64,000 bases of DNA, from positions 1 to 64,000 of the forward strand of contig JAEUHY010000036.1 in assembly GCA_016795325.1 (NCBI GenBank), read 5' to 3'. Both the position numbers and the translations under genes were made by a program. The notes under the pieces are model-generated. The model worked only from the letters and a program-made list of their open reading frames with translations. It made no database searches and was not told the origin of the DNA. Within the stretch, counting starts at the first letter, position 1. Every line of letters begins with the position of its first letter. This document shows positions 25,103 to 33,772 of this stretch, piece by piece. Source of the DNA: Planctomycetota bacterium. GTDB taxonomy: Bacteria > Planctomycetota > UBA1135 > GCA-002686595.

Positions 25103-25913
25103 ATGACCGACAAAAGATCTCTCCCCATTGCGTCAACGAACCCCTTGAGCCGAGGAATCTGGGCGACGAGCGCGGCAACGACCACCCGCAGAGCCGCGGC
25201 CGCTACGAGCATCGTGACGGAAAACGCGCATGCAACCCGCGCGGCAGAGAACAAGCGGATCCGACGTACGACGATAAGTACGGCCGCGAGCGCCTCGCGA
25301 GCAGCAGTTACCGCTCTCGCGCTCAGCCGAGCGAGCGCAACCAACGCAACGATTTGTATGGCGGCAGTCGGTTCTCGTCGTCGTCGCGCTCCAGCGACGA
25401 ACGCGGCGAACAACGTCTGGGCCCGAGCTCACAACGCGTCGGCGACCAAGGGCCCCACGGCGACGGCCGATACGAACAGGACCGTGACGGGTTCCGCGGC
25501 GGCATGCCGTCGAACCGCTCTTCGCAAGGCGTCGGGGGCTCGACGTTCGAGGGCTACAGAAGCCACGGCCCGCACCCGGGCAAGGGCGCAGAAGGATACA
25601 AGCGCCCCGACGAGCCAATTTGCGACGAGCTCACTCCGGCGCTCGAACGCGACGGCCGCATCGACGCGAGTGAGATCGAGGTCTCCTGCAACAGCGGTGT
25701 GGTCCAACTCACCGGCAAATTCGAGAACCGCGCCGCCAAACGCGACGCCGCAACGTGCGTCGAGGACATCTACGTGTCAGCGACGTCATGAACGCACTCA
25801 AGCTGCGTAACGGGTCGACTGCAAAGCTGCTCAGCCCCGGTTCGCACTCCGACAACGAAGACCGGCGAAACGCCTCACAGGCGATGAACAAGTCGGTCCA
25901 GAACAACGACTGA
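25103..25913 (+). pseudogene. BON-domain protein, split by two frameshifts
   Basis: Three consecutive frames are needed. An ATG at 25103 (MTDKRS) is in one frame. The body, with RGRYEHRDGKR, TYDDKYGRERL, the Gly-rich GKGAEGYKRPDEPICDELT and IDASEIEVSCNSGVVQLTGK, is in a second. The end VSDVMNALKLRNGSTAK down to the TGA at 25911 is in a third. The middle and end together form a SWFGD/BON arrangement, a phospholipid- or envelope-associated domain of stress proteins such as OsmY. Both shifts have the same sign (as if one base was lost each time), so either the gene is decaying or the assembly dropped two bases. The first shift is less certain because the true N-terminus is not known. Confidence 0.6.
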
Positions 25914-25948
25914 TTCCCTACTCCCTTTACAGCCAAAGAGCAACCAAC

Positions 25949-26932
25949 ATGAACATTTCGACGACTCACAAAGGCATCGCCGCCAGCGCGCTGCTGCTCG
26001 CTCTCGCGACGGCCGCGCCCTCGTTCGGGCAGGCTCCGCCGACCAACAAGCCCCAAGATCGGGGTCAACAAGGATCCACTCCCCAAGGCCAGGGCACTGG
26101 TCTGGGCGAAGGCCAACGGGCGCAGCAGGGGATGGAGCAGATCGGCTCCGCCTACCGTCAGCTGCATCAGGTCACGCTGAGCACGCTGCAGGACAAGGCA
26201 CGCGGTTGGAAGGAAAAGCCCGCCGCCGGGACCACGCGCAGCACGGACTCGAACCCCGGCTCGCCTTCATCCGCCATGTCGACCGCGATGTCGCTGCGCG
26301 GTGATGAGCTGCTCATCGCCGCCTGCACCAAGGGTCTCCTCGCCGGCGCTCCGAGCACCTCGACCGGCAACTCGACGGGTGGCGATGCTCGCAAGCCGTC
26401 CACCCCCCTTGGCGACGAGCGCAATCAGGGCACTCAGCCCAACAGCGACAAGCAAGACCAAACCTCGGGTAGCGCCGGCAGCGAACTTCGGTCCGTCGGC
26501 ATGATCCTGGTGCACGCCCACACGAGCGGCACGACGGCCGACATGGACCCCATCGGCGGCAACAATCCGTCGAACGACCGGGACACGCGCGAAGCTTCCG
26601 GTGATCGCGACTCCGCCCCGCGCAACGCGGCTTCTGGCAACGTCGGCGCGCGCGCGCTGAAGCCGGGCGTCTACTGCGTGAAGCAGACCGGTTCCTCGGT
26701 CTGGCTCACGGACCAAGAAGGTCAAACCGTGCTGCGCACCACCCTGGACAGTCCGTTGGCCGGCAAGTCCCCGAAGGCGGGCGAACTCGGCGGCCAGCAG
26801 CGCGAGACGGGAAGCGACTCGCTGCGCACCGCCAACCAAGGCGAGTGGGAGCAGGTCTTCGGCGCCATCACCAAGGAAGCCATGAGCTCCATGGGCTGGG
26901 TCAAGCAAGGCACTGTCGCCTCGACTCGGTAG
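25949..26932 (+). CDS. Secreted low-complexity protein, unknown function
   Basis: This encodes 327 aa. The signal peptide runs from MNISTTHKGIAASALLLALA to about SFGQ. The mature protein is Gly/Ser/Thr/Gln-rich and mostly disordered (GQQGSTPQGQGTGLGEGQ and two long Thr/Asn/Asp-rich linkers). Short ordered segments are MEQIGSAYRQLHQVTLSTLQ, DELLIAACTKGLLAG and a small beta unit ALKPGVYCVKQTGSSVWLTD. The last is reminiscent of peptidase-inhibitor-like or carrier folds, but I cannot assign it. It begins 36 bases after the BON remnant and ends before a strong hairpin at 27011, so it is probably its own transcription end. Confidence 0.65.
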   Translation: MNISTTHKGIAASALLLALATAAPSFGQAPPTNKPQDRGQQGSTPQGQGTGLGEGQRAQQGMEQIGSAYRQLHQVTLSTLQDKARGWKEKPAAGTTRSTDSNPGSPSSAMSTAMSLRGDELLIAACTKGLLAGAPSTSTGNSTGGDARKPSTPLGDERNQGTQPNSDKQDQTSGSAGSELRSVGMILVHAHTSGTTADMDPIGGNNPSNDRDTREASGDRDSAPRNAASGNVGARALKPGVYCVKQTGSSVWLTDQEGQTVLRTTLDSPLAGKSPKAGELGGQQRETGSDSLRTANQGEWEQVFGAITKEAMSSMGWVKQGTVASTR

Positions 26933-27010
26933 TAGCCCCGTCAACGTCCCGCAGAGACGTTTTCACCGGACTGGCGAGCCGATGGACTGTGCGGGCTGAG
27001 ACGCAATCGT

Positions 27011-27046
27011 GGCGAACTCTCTCGGAGAGTTCGCCCATTTGCTTTT
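27011..27046 (+). terminator. Strong hairpin, likely Rho-independent terminator
   Basis: GGCGAACTCTC (27011-27021), a 3-base loop TCG, and GAGAGTTCGCC (27025-27035) form a perfect 11-bp stem, followed by CATTTGCTTTT. It lies 79 bases after the stop of the secreted low-complexity protein gene. Confidence 0.7.
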
Positions 27047-27429
27047 CAGCACTTCCGTCCGAGCGGCTCGCGCATCTCGGCAGCTACGTGAGTGGCCCGC
27101 CCATCGGGACGCGGCGCGCTGTCCGCGCAACCGACGGCCGCGTCATCCACCCACTCAAACCCACTGGGGCGACGGCATGTAGGACGTCGCCTTCGATCCA
27201 CTCACGTCCATCGATCGCCTGGCCGCTCTCGTGGGGGCGGCCGCGCGCCCGCCAGCTCACCGACCACGGAGTCGTAGCGCCCGCCTCCGCGTGGCGCGCC
27301 CCCATCGTGCCTACGCGCGCATGCGCATGTTGCGCACTCTTGCGGGGCTCGCGTTCCCAACTCGCTGACGGCGCCGGGTTCTTCTACACGCTCGCACTCG
27401 CGGCGCTCCAGCTGCGCGGGACTTCTTCG

Positions 27430-27660
27430 CCGCGTCATCACCGGCGACGTCCTGAACTGCCGGCACGGCGCGCGGACCACGCCGCACCGCCGCGCGGCTC
27501 ACCGACCCAACCGTCGCGCACCAGGTCCTCGCGCATCTTGGACACCCCACCGAGCCCCTGCGCCCGGCGCCCGCGCGATCTCATGAAGAGTTGGGCTTCG
27601 CGTACGCCGGCGCCATTCGCCACGTCGAGCAAACGCCACGCCTGCGAACCGCGCCGGGCG
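27430..27660 (+). pseudogene. IS91-family transposase, C-terminal remnant
   Basis: The plus-strand fragments LLRRVITGDVLNCRHGAR and, one frameshift later, RLTDPTVAHQVLAHLGHPTE then PLRPAPARSHEELGF and AGAIRHVEQTP follow the order of the C-terminal end of IS91-family transposases (zinc-like DVLxCxxCG, then DPxVAxxILAHLGLPTEPPxxAPAR). Only one Cys of the usual pair remains. Confidence 0.5.
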
Positions 27661-27969
27661 CAGCAAAAGGGCCCTGGCGAGTCCGCAACCGGCTGCGAGC
27701 ATCCACTCGGCGTTCGAGGAAGGCAGCTTCACGCAGAAGTCGTCCGCGTGAAGTTCCCATCGGCCTGCCGGGCGCCCGCGCAGTCCGTCCGCCGTCATCC
27801 TTCTTCAGCGAGCGCTGGGCGGCTCGCGCGTGCCGCGGGTAGATGCGTGCGCGGTCGATGCAGTTGGCGAGCGCGACGCGCAGCCACTCGGTGAGGAACT
27901 CAAGTCCGCAGCGAAGGCCGTCACTGCGAGCCGTTCGGGGTCGGTGCGCATGACGCCGCTCGACTCCCA

Positions 27970-28160
27970 GTTCGGCCCGTTGGCAGCGAGGCAAAAAGGC
28001 CGTGGCCTGCACGGATCGCTCCGGCACGGTTGACAACCATGGGCCCCTGCTAGCCGAACCGTTCGAGCGAACCGCGGATCGCTCCAAGCTTGTGATCGTC
28101 GTGCGGATGGACGTTGGCCGTGTCAGTGTGGAGTTTGCTGAGCGCGACGCGGCCAAGCGT
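27970..28160 (-). pseudogene. ParB/Srx-like nuclease domain remnant
   Basis: The minus-strand frame reads LHTDTANVHPHDDHKLGAI, RGSLERFG, an in-frame TAG, then QGPMVVNRAGAIRAGHG. This is the ParB-like core (NxxxHDxxNLxAIxxSLxxFGQQxPIVVxxxGxVxAGxG) with a stop codon in the middle. It cannot make the domain as it stands. Confidence 0.55.
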
Positions 28161-28609
28161 GCGCAGTGTCCAGGGCGAAGCACTCCTGCGCCGTGAGAGG
28201 CGTGGAGAGCGGCCAGCTTGGACCTCAAGGCGTGAACGTGGATGCCGGTCGCACCGGCTGTCAGGGCGCGGGACACAGCCTTCGACACGTGCAGAAGAAC
28301 GAGCGGCGGGCAGATCGGGGAGCGGGCGTCGCACCGGCTGCCCAGCGACACCGACGCAACGGCCGCCTCTCCCGACCCTCAAAGTCGAGAGAGGTCAGGT
28401 GCGACTCCACACTTCTTTGCAGCACAGGGCAGCTTGACGCCCAATGCCTCTCGTCCCACCGCCAGACTCGTCTCCCACCTCGGTCCGCTCGCCTCGGTCG
28501 CGGTTGCGATCTTTACGTGTGACTCGGCATGTGACGTTACGTTCGCATCGGCAGAACAGGGCTCTCTCCGGATCGCCAGATGAGCCCCGTTCAGCGGACC
28601 CAGCACTGC

Positions 28610-29779
28610 TTACATGCCGGGTTTCAACACTACCTTGCGGCATTCATCTTCCCGCTTGTCGAAGACAGCGTAAGCTGCCGCGGCTTCCGACAGTGGTTGA
28701 CGATGGCTGATCACTGTATGCGGGGTGAGGGCGCCACTCTCGATGTGCCGCAGAAGCGTCGGCATGTGCTTCTGAACGTGGGTTTGACCGGTCCGGATTG
28801 AAAGCCCTTTGTCGAAGAGGTCGCCGATCAAGAATCCATGTATGAACCCCGCGTACACGCCGGGGATGCTGATGATGCCCGTTCTCCTCGTGGCAGCTAT
28901 CGCTTGGCGAATGACGATTCCGCTCGCGACCTCGAGCTTCAGCGCCGCCATCGTTGTCTCGAGTTTGCTTCCGTGCGCCTCAAAGCCAACACAATCGATG
29001 GAAGCGTCTGCCCCTCGGTAGTCGGTACGCTGCACGATCTCCGCTGCTGGGTCGTCACACTCGTCGAAGTTGATCACCTCCGCGCCGTAGATTTCACGGA
29101 CATGGGCCAGGCGGTAGTCATGGTGATCCACCACGAAGATTCGCTCTGCTCCCAGCATCTTGGCGCACGCTACCGCCATACAGCCTACGGGGCCTGCCCC
29201 GAAAATGACGACCACGGAACCAGGCCCGACCTGTGCGTTGAGGACCGCCTGGTAGCCCGTCGGGAGAATGTCCGAGAGGAACAGCACCTCCTCGTCTCCG
29301 AGAACATCGGGCACCTTGAGGGGACCGACATTGGCTCTGGGCACGCGCACAAACTCAGCTTGGCCACCGGAGTATCCTCCATTGGCGTGTCCAAAACCAA
29401 ATAGACCTGCACCGGGGCGGAGGCTTTTCTTGTTGACCGTCAAACCTTCGCCGGGGTTGGTGCGTTCGCAGGCAGAGAAGCTGCTCTGCTCGCAGAAGAA
29501 ACACTGCCCACACGCAATGGTGAACGGAACGACAACTCTGTCTCCCTTGCGGAGCTTGTCGACACCGACACCAACGTCCTCCACCACCCCCATGAACTCA
29601 TGGCCGAGGATATCGCCGTGCTTGAGCGAGGGAACTTTGCCGCGATAGAGGTGGAGGTCAGAGCCGCAAATGGCCGTTGCTGTCACCCGCAATAGGATGT
29701 CGTCGTCCTGAACCAGCTGGGGGTCGGGAACATTGTCAACGCGCACGTCGTGCGCGCCATGATACGTGAGTGCTTGCAT
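28610..29779 (-). CDS. Zinc-dependent alcohol dehydrogenase (formaldehyde-dehydrogenase-like)
   Basis: This is a 389-aa medium-chain dehydrogenase. Catalytic zinc ligands are Cys in ATAICGSDLHLYRG and His-Glu in GHEFMGVVEDVG. The structural zinc cluster is CGQCFFCEQSSFSAC. The Rossmann signature is VIFGAGPVGCMAVACAKMLG (~190), and VVDHHDYRL at the end of the second beta strand suggests NAD as cofactor. The extended insertions (FGFGHANGGYSGGQAEFVRV and the ~270-320 segment) are those of the glutathione-independent formaldehyde/dismutase-like branch. GGAG lies before the ATG. Its substrate is inferred only. It stands alone in minus orientation between two gaps of decayed DNA. Confidence 0.88.
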   Translation of the reverse strand: MQALTYHGAHDVRVDNVPDPQLVQDDDILLRVTATAICGSDLHLYRGKVPSLKHGDILGHEFMGVVEDVGVGVDKLRKGDRVVVPFTIACGQCFFCEQSSFSACERTNPGEGLTVNKKSLRPGAGLFGFGHANGGYSGGQAEFVRVPRANVGPLKVPDVLGDEEVLFLSDILPTGYQAVLNAQVGPGSVVVIFGAGPVGCMAVACAKMLGAERIFVVDHHDYRLAHVREIYGAEVINFDECDDPAAEIVQRTDYRGADASIDCVGFEAHGSKLETTMAALKLEVASGIVIRQAIAATRRTGIISIPGVYAGFIHGFLIGDLFDKGLSIRTGQTHVQKHMPTLLRHIESGALTPHTVISHRQPLSEAAAAYAVFDKREDECRKVVLKPGM

Positions 29780-30059
29780 TTACCTGCTCCATGAACCCAT
29801 CGACGCGAACGTGATTTCTACACGAGCACCGTAAGGAACCGTCGCGCACCCACCATCGGCGGAAGTACGGATTCCTTCTTGGAGGAATGGCGAGATGGTT
29901 GCTTGTCGCGTTGCGTTCACCCCCCCGCGCCTACTCGCAGCCTGTGGATTGCAATGAGCTCCGGTCGTGTGCTGGCTACCTACCGGCGCTGCGTGCGGAC
30001 GACGAGAATTGCGGGCTGACACTCGCTTCCGCGAGGCAGAAAGAGCTTCTGGCGCCGGA

Positions 30060-30180
30060 GGCGGACGATCTGTACGGCGCTAGTCGGCGCACCACGCGCG
30101 AGGCTTGCGCGGTGGAGCACTCGGTGCAGCAGGCGGCGGGCGTTCGTGGTGTAGCTGGGAGGCGACTTGGCGGTGACGAG
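30060..30180 (-). pseudogene. Tyrosine recombinase remnant
   Basis: The minus-strand frame contains SYTTNARRLLHRVLHRASLA, which aligns with EYTTNGRRLLRRVLDRAGIA of the truncated integrase at 9975-10828. Nothing of the catalytic C-terminus is found beyond it. Confidence 0.5.
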
Positions 30181-30199
30181 ATGCTGCACGGCGTAGACG

Positions 30200-30400
30200 C
30201 AAATCCTCGGTGGCCTGCAGGCTTTCGCGGCGAGCGGCTACACGGTCGTGTCGCGCGCGGCGCCGCTCACGCTCGGCGCCTCGAACGTGCTCAACCAGCG
30301 GCACGGCATCATCTTCTTCTGCGGCCACTCACGGCACGTTGCGCCGCTTCAAGGCGGCTTCAAGGGAATGTCAAACGCTACTGTTCGCACGCCGCCCCAA
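30200..30400 (+). pseudogene. Remnant of a planctomycete-type C-terminal module
   Basis: The plus-strand frame reads AAPLTLGASNVLNQRHGIIF, then CGHSRHVAPLQGGFKGM and VRTP. It aligns with AAPFLVTASNVLNNKLGLLF, PFQGGTKLV and RRTP of the protein at 6996-8186. The Cys-containing start and the WxRDP end are missing. Confidence 0.55.
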
Positions 30401-30494
30401 GGACGCGAAGCTCTCACGCATTCCCCTTGTGTGATCGTCCGCCCCATACCATTCTTCCGGCCCCTCGCCTGCCGAGAGGGCACGAGGAGATGTC

Positions 30495-31505
30495 ATGCCC
30501 AAGATGAGAGCCGTTCAGATTTCCAAGCCCGGTGGTTCGTTCGAGCTCGTCGAGCGCGAAGTCCCCACACCCGGCCCGCGCCAAGTCCGCATCCGCGTCG
30601 AGGCCTGCGGCATGTGCCACAGCGACGTGTTCGTGAAAGCTGGGCAGTTCCCGGGCCTCACGCTGCCGCGCATCCCTGGTCATGAGATTGCGGGAAGGAT
30701 CGACGCGGTCGGCGACGCGGTGACGAGTTGGAAGCCCGGCCATCGCGTAGGCGTCGGCTGGCACGGCGGTCATTGCTTCGAGTGCAACGCGTGCCGCGTG
30801 GGCGACTTTCTGAACTGCGCGAAGGGCCAGATCACGGGCATCAGCTTCGACGGCGGCTACGCTGAGTACGTGGTCGTCCCGAGCGAGGCCGTCGCTCGCA
30901 TTCCCGAAGAACTCGACGCGGCCAACGCGGGCCCGCTCTTGTGCGCAGGCATCACGACGTTCAACGCGCTGCGCAACAGCGGCGCGCGTCCGGGCGACAC
31001 GGTCGCGGTGCAGGGGATCGGCGGCCTCGGCCACCTCGGCATCCAGTACGCGTCACGCATGGGCTTCCGCACCGTCGCGATCTCGAGCGGGGCCGACAAG
31101 GAGAAGCTCGCGCGCGAGCTCGGCGCGCACGAGTACGTCGACACGGCGAAGGGCTCGGCCGCGGAGGGCCTGCAAAAGCTCGGCGGTGCGCACGTCGTGC
31201 TGGCCACGGCGCCGCACGCTGATGCAATCGCGAGCACGGTCGACGGTTTGCGTCCGCGCGGGAAGGTCGTGCTCGTCGCGGCCCCGTTCGAGCCGATCCA
31301 AGTCTCGGCGTTCTCGCTGCTCTCGGGCAAGTGCGTCGCTGGCTGGCCGAGCGGCACGTCGATCGACTCCGAGGAAGCGCTGGCGTTCAGCGCGCTCACC
31401 GGCGTCCGCGCACGCATCGAGATCTTCAAGCTCGAGCAAGCCGAGCAAGCCTTCACGAAGATGATGGCGAATCAGGTCCGCTTCCGCGCCGTGCTCGTGC
31501 CCTGA
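30495..31505 (+). CDS. Zinc-dependent alcohol dehydrogenase (AdhP/AdhA-like)
   Basis: This is a 336-aa medium-chain dehydrogenase that should oxidise alcohols or reduce aldehydes with a nicotinamide cofactor. Catalytic zinc ligands are Cys in EACGMCHSDVFVKAG (~38) and His-Glu in PRIPGHEIAG (~61). The structural zinc Cys cluster is HCFECNACRVGDFLNC (~92-107). The nucleotide-binding loop is VQGIGGLGHLGIQYASRMG (~168-186). Its length matches the AdhP group. GAGGAGATGTC precedes the ATG, a strong site. It is on the opposite strand to the other dehydrogenase and separated from it by decayed DNA, so they are not an operon. Confidence 0.9.
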   Translation: MPKMRAVQISKPGGSFELVEREVPTPGPRQVRIRVEACGMCHSDVFVKAGQFPGLTLPRIPGHEIAGRIDAVGDAVTSWKPGHRVGVGWHGGHCFECNACRVGDFLNCAKGQITGISFDGGYAEYVVVPSEAVARIPEELDAANAGPLLCAGITTFNALRNSGARPGDTVAVQGIGGLGHLGIQYASRMGFRTVAISSGADKEKLARELGAHEYVDTAKGSAAEGLQKLGGAHVVLATAPHADAIASTVDGLRPRGKVVLVAAPFEPIQVSAFSLLSGKCVAGWPSGTSIDSEEALAFSALTGVRARIEIFKLEQAEQAFTKMMANQVRFRAVLVP

Positions 31506-32025
31506 GCGTACCGCTGCACTCGAACTAGCTGTGGGCGCCGTCCCACAGTCACGCCGACGGCTCGACTGGTCGCATTGGGTTCGAAGACCATTTGCCGGGC
31601 GGCCACGCGTCGGCGCTCGTTGACCGAGTCGCTTGCGGCACGTCCAACGCTGCCGCTCGACGATCGCATCCATTTCACCGCTCGGTCGCCACATCCGTGC
31701 GTTGTCCTACACGTTCGCGGCAAGCTTCGCCGTGGCGGCTTCGCATCTGCCTGTAGCACTCCGAGCTCGAGCGGATCTCGCGGCCTCGCGCTCGCCGTGC
31801 GTGCTGAATCTCCCCCAAGGTCTCGAGCTCCTCGCCCCCGTGCCTGACGTCGGGCGGGTAGGCCGGCCCATCGCCGGCGCGCACGTTCGCTGTTGGTCGC
31901 TTGGATGCCTAGGAACGTTCCCTGTTCCAGCGGTGTTGCGACCGCGGCAACGGAGGAATCAACTGTCGTTGTCTTCCGCAGGCAGAAGTAGCCGGCACCG
32001 ACACCAACACCGGCGGCGATGTGGA
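31506..32025 (-). repeat. Gap containing dispersed repeat, copy E (decayed)
   Basis: Within about 31600-31860 the minus strand carries LETLGEIQHARRARG, REIRSSSECYRQMRSRHGEA, a corrupted form of the small-protein core at 8544-8789 (FETLADLQRAMR... SSEWYRQMRSKHGA). The terminal palindrome is not recognisable. The rest of the gap shows no gene. Confidence 0.5.
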
Positions 32026-33762
32026 TCAGAAGCCGGACAGCGTGAGATCGAGTTCGACGGCGCCGGAGGCCATCGAGATGCTGCGCTCCCACCGCACCAC
32101 ACTCTGCGCGTCCAGCAGACTCACCCAATAGTTCCCGGCGAGCAACTTCAGCGGTTGCGGCTCCCAACCGTGCATGCGGCCGACCGTCCATTCGAGCCCT
32201 CGCTCGTCCACGACGCGCACACGCATTCCCGCAGCACGTACGTCCGTCGCGCGCAGCACGAGCGTCGACGCGGGACGCAAATGCACCTCGAGATCCGAGA
32301 TCGATCCGCCGCGCGTGTCGACGAGCACGTTTCCCGACACCCGTGCGACTCCCTCCCACGCTTGGACGGGCGCGGCGTCGTGACTGCCCGCGCGGATCAC
32401 GTACTCCCGGCGACCCAGTCCGCGAAGGCGGAAAACGCCGTCGCCCGCGCTTCTGAACTCTTCGTTGCGCAGCCAACCGACGGATCCGTCCTGCCGGTCG
32501 AGAACTCCCACGGCGACCGACGCCGCCAGCGGACGGTCTTCCAAGTCGAAGATGCGCCCCTGCACCGTGAGCTCCTTTTCGAGCGCGAACGTCCCGAGCT
32601 CGGTGGTCTCGCCCGGCCGAGCGTCGATGGAGCTGCCGGCATGTTCGTAGCCCGGTGCCCTCACGTGCAAATCGAAGTTGCCAGGCTCGCGGTGCTCGAT
32701 CGTCGCCAAGCCTCGCGAATCGGTTGCGACTCCGTGGTCCGCATAGCTTCCGCGGCGGAGCGTCACTCTCGCACGAGCGACCGCGATTCCGGTTTCGGCG
32801 TCGACGACGCGGACGCGAATCGTGGCCAAGTGCGCGAGCACGCTCTCCGCGGAAGAAGTGAAGCTCACTTCGTCCTGGTCACGTTCGACACGCTTCGTCT
32901 CGAGCACGACGCCGTGCATCACCAAGCTCACGTACGCAGGTAGCCCGCACTCCACCTGCAGCAGCCCGAGGCAGTCTGGCGGGAGCTTCTCCACCCGCGG
33001 ACCGTAGCTCCAGAACGTCCCCGCACTCGCGGTCGCGGCGCCGACGCCCTCGTCGATGCGAGGCCCGGGTGGCTCGCGCGTTGCGACTGCGACGATCAAC
33101 CGAGCGCCTTGCGGCGCTCGCGTGCTTTTGAGGATGTCAACGAGGTTCCCTCCCTCGGGCGTCTTGACCTTGACGCGCACTTCCGCAGCCTTTTGCAGCG
33201 CGAAGTCCTTGCGCATCAGCGGCCGGTCTTCGCTCAGCTCCACGATCTGCTGATGGCTGCAATAGCCCTCCCCCCGCGCGGTCACCCAGTACGTACCGAA
33301 CTCGAGCTCACGTAACGCGTATGCACCCGCTTGATCCGCTTTGCACCCATGTCGCGCACCGCTACGGTCAACGAAGCTGACGCTGGCGGACCACGCGGAG
33401 GGGACGGACGCATAGGACCCGAGGAGCGAGCCGTACACGAGTGTTTCGGGCCGGGCGAGTTCAAGTGCGACGGGAGCTCGGGCTACTTCAACGCCTTGCG
33501 TGCTCAACTCTGCCACCGGAGTGCGGTCCGAGGATGTGCCTGCAGAGCTGAGGCCTGCTGGCGACGGCGGCCCCAACACCGAAGAAGGTTTCACGGGCCA
33601 TGCCGGCGCCGCGACGTCGCCCGACGACTCGAGCGTGAGAACGAGAACACCGATGCACAGCGCGAGCACACAAGTCGACGCGAGCGCGAGCGCCCGGCTG
33701 CTCCTGAAGCCGGACGAACCCAAGGGTTCATCCGGCCACGGGAATCCGAGCTTGCGGCCCAT
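32026..33762 (-). CDS. Membrane-anchored protein with carboxypeptidase-regulatory-like domains
   Basis: This is a 578-aa protein. I start at the ATG 33762 (MGRKLGFPWPDEPLG), 20 residues before the single transmembrane helix (LALASTCVLALCIGVLVLTL, ~24-44); the longer upstream frame overlaps the neighbouring gene. The extracytoplasmic part is a string of beta domains. These include VSFVDRSGARHGCKADQAG through YALRELEFGTYWVTARG, VRVVDAETGIAVARARVTL and VQGRIFDLEDRPLAASVAV, related in style to the periplasmic part of the sigma fusion at 10829-13213 but without a sigma domain. It begins ten bases after the stop of the DUF3494 lipoprotein gene, so the two are likely co-transcribed. Confidence 0.7.
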   Translation of the reverse strand: MGRKLGFPWPDEPLGSSGFRSSRALALASTCVLALCIGVLVLTLESSGDVAAPAWPVKPSSVLGPPSPAGLSSAGTSSDRTPVAELSTQGVEVARAPVALELARPETLVYGSLLGSYASVPSAWSASVSFVDRSGARHGCKADQAGAYALRELEFGTYWVTARGEGYCSHQQIVELSEDRPLMRKDFALQKAAEVRVKVKTPEGGNLVDILKSTRAPQGARLIVAVATREPPGPRIDEGVGAATASAGTFWSYGPRVEKLPPDCLGLLQVECGLPAYVSLVMHGVVLETKRVERDQDEVSFTSSAESVLAHLATIRVRVVDAETGIAVARARVTLRRGSYADHGVATDSRGLATIEHREPGNFDLHVRAPGYEHAGSSIDARPGETTELGTFALEKELTVQGRIFDLEDRPLAASVAVGVLDRQDGSVGWLRNEEFRSAGDGVFRLRGLGRREYVIRAGSHDAAPVQAWEGVARVSGNVLVDTRGGSISDLEVHLRPASTLVLRATDVRAAGMRVRVVDERGLEWTVGRMHGWEPQPLKLLAGNYWVSLLDAQSVVRWERSISMASGAVELDLTLSGF

Positions 33763-33772
33763 GCGCGCTTGA

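Larger units (their letters stand above)
27047..28609. other. Long gap of decayed mobile and ParB-like sequence
   Basis: About 1.5 kb without an intact gene. It contains an IS91-family C-terminal remnant (27430-27660) and a ParB-like remnant (27970-28160), listed separately. Between 28160 and 28609 only broken frames are seen. Confidence 0.5.
29780..30494. other. Gap with two gene remnants
   Basis: Holds the promoter of the minus-strand dehydrogenase near 29780-29880, a tyrosine recombinase remnant (30060-30180) and a remnant of the C-terminal module (30200-30400). No intact gene is seen. Confidence 0.45.
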
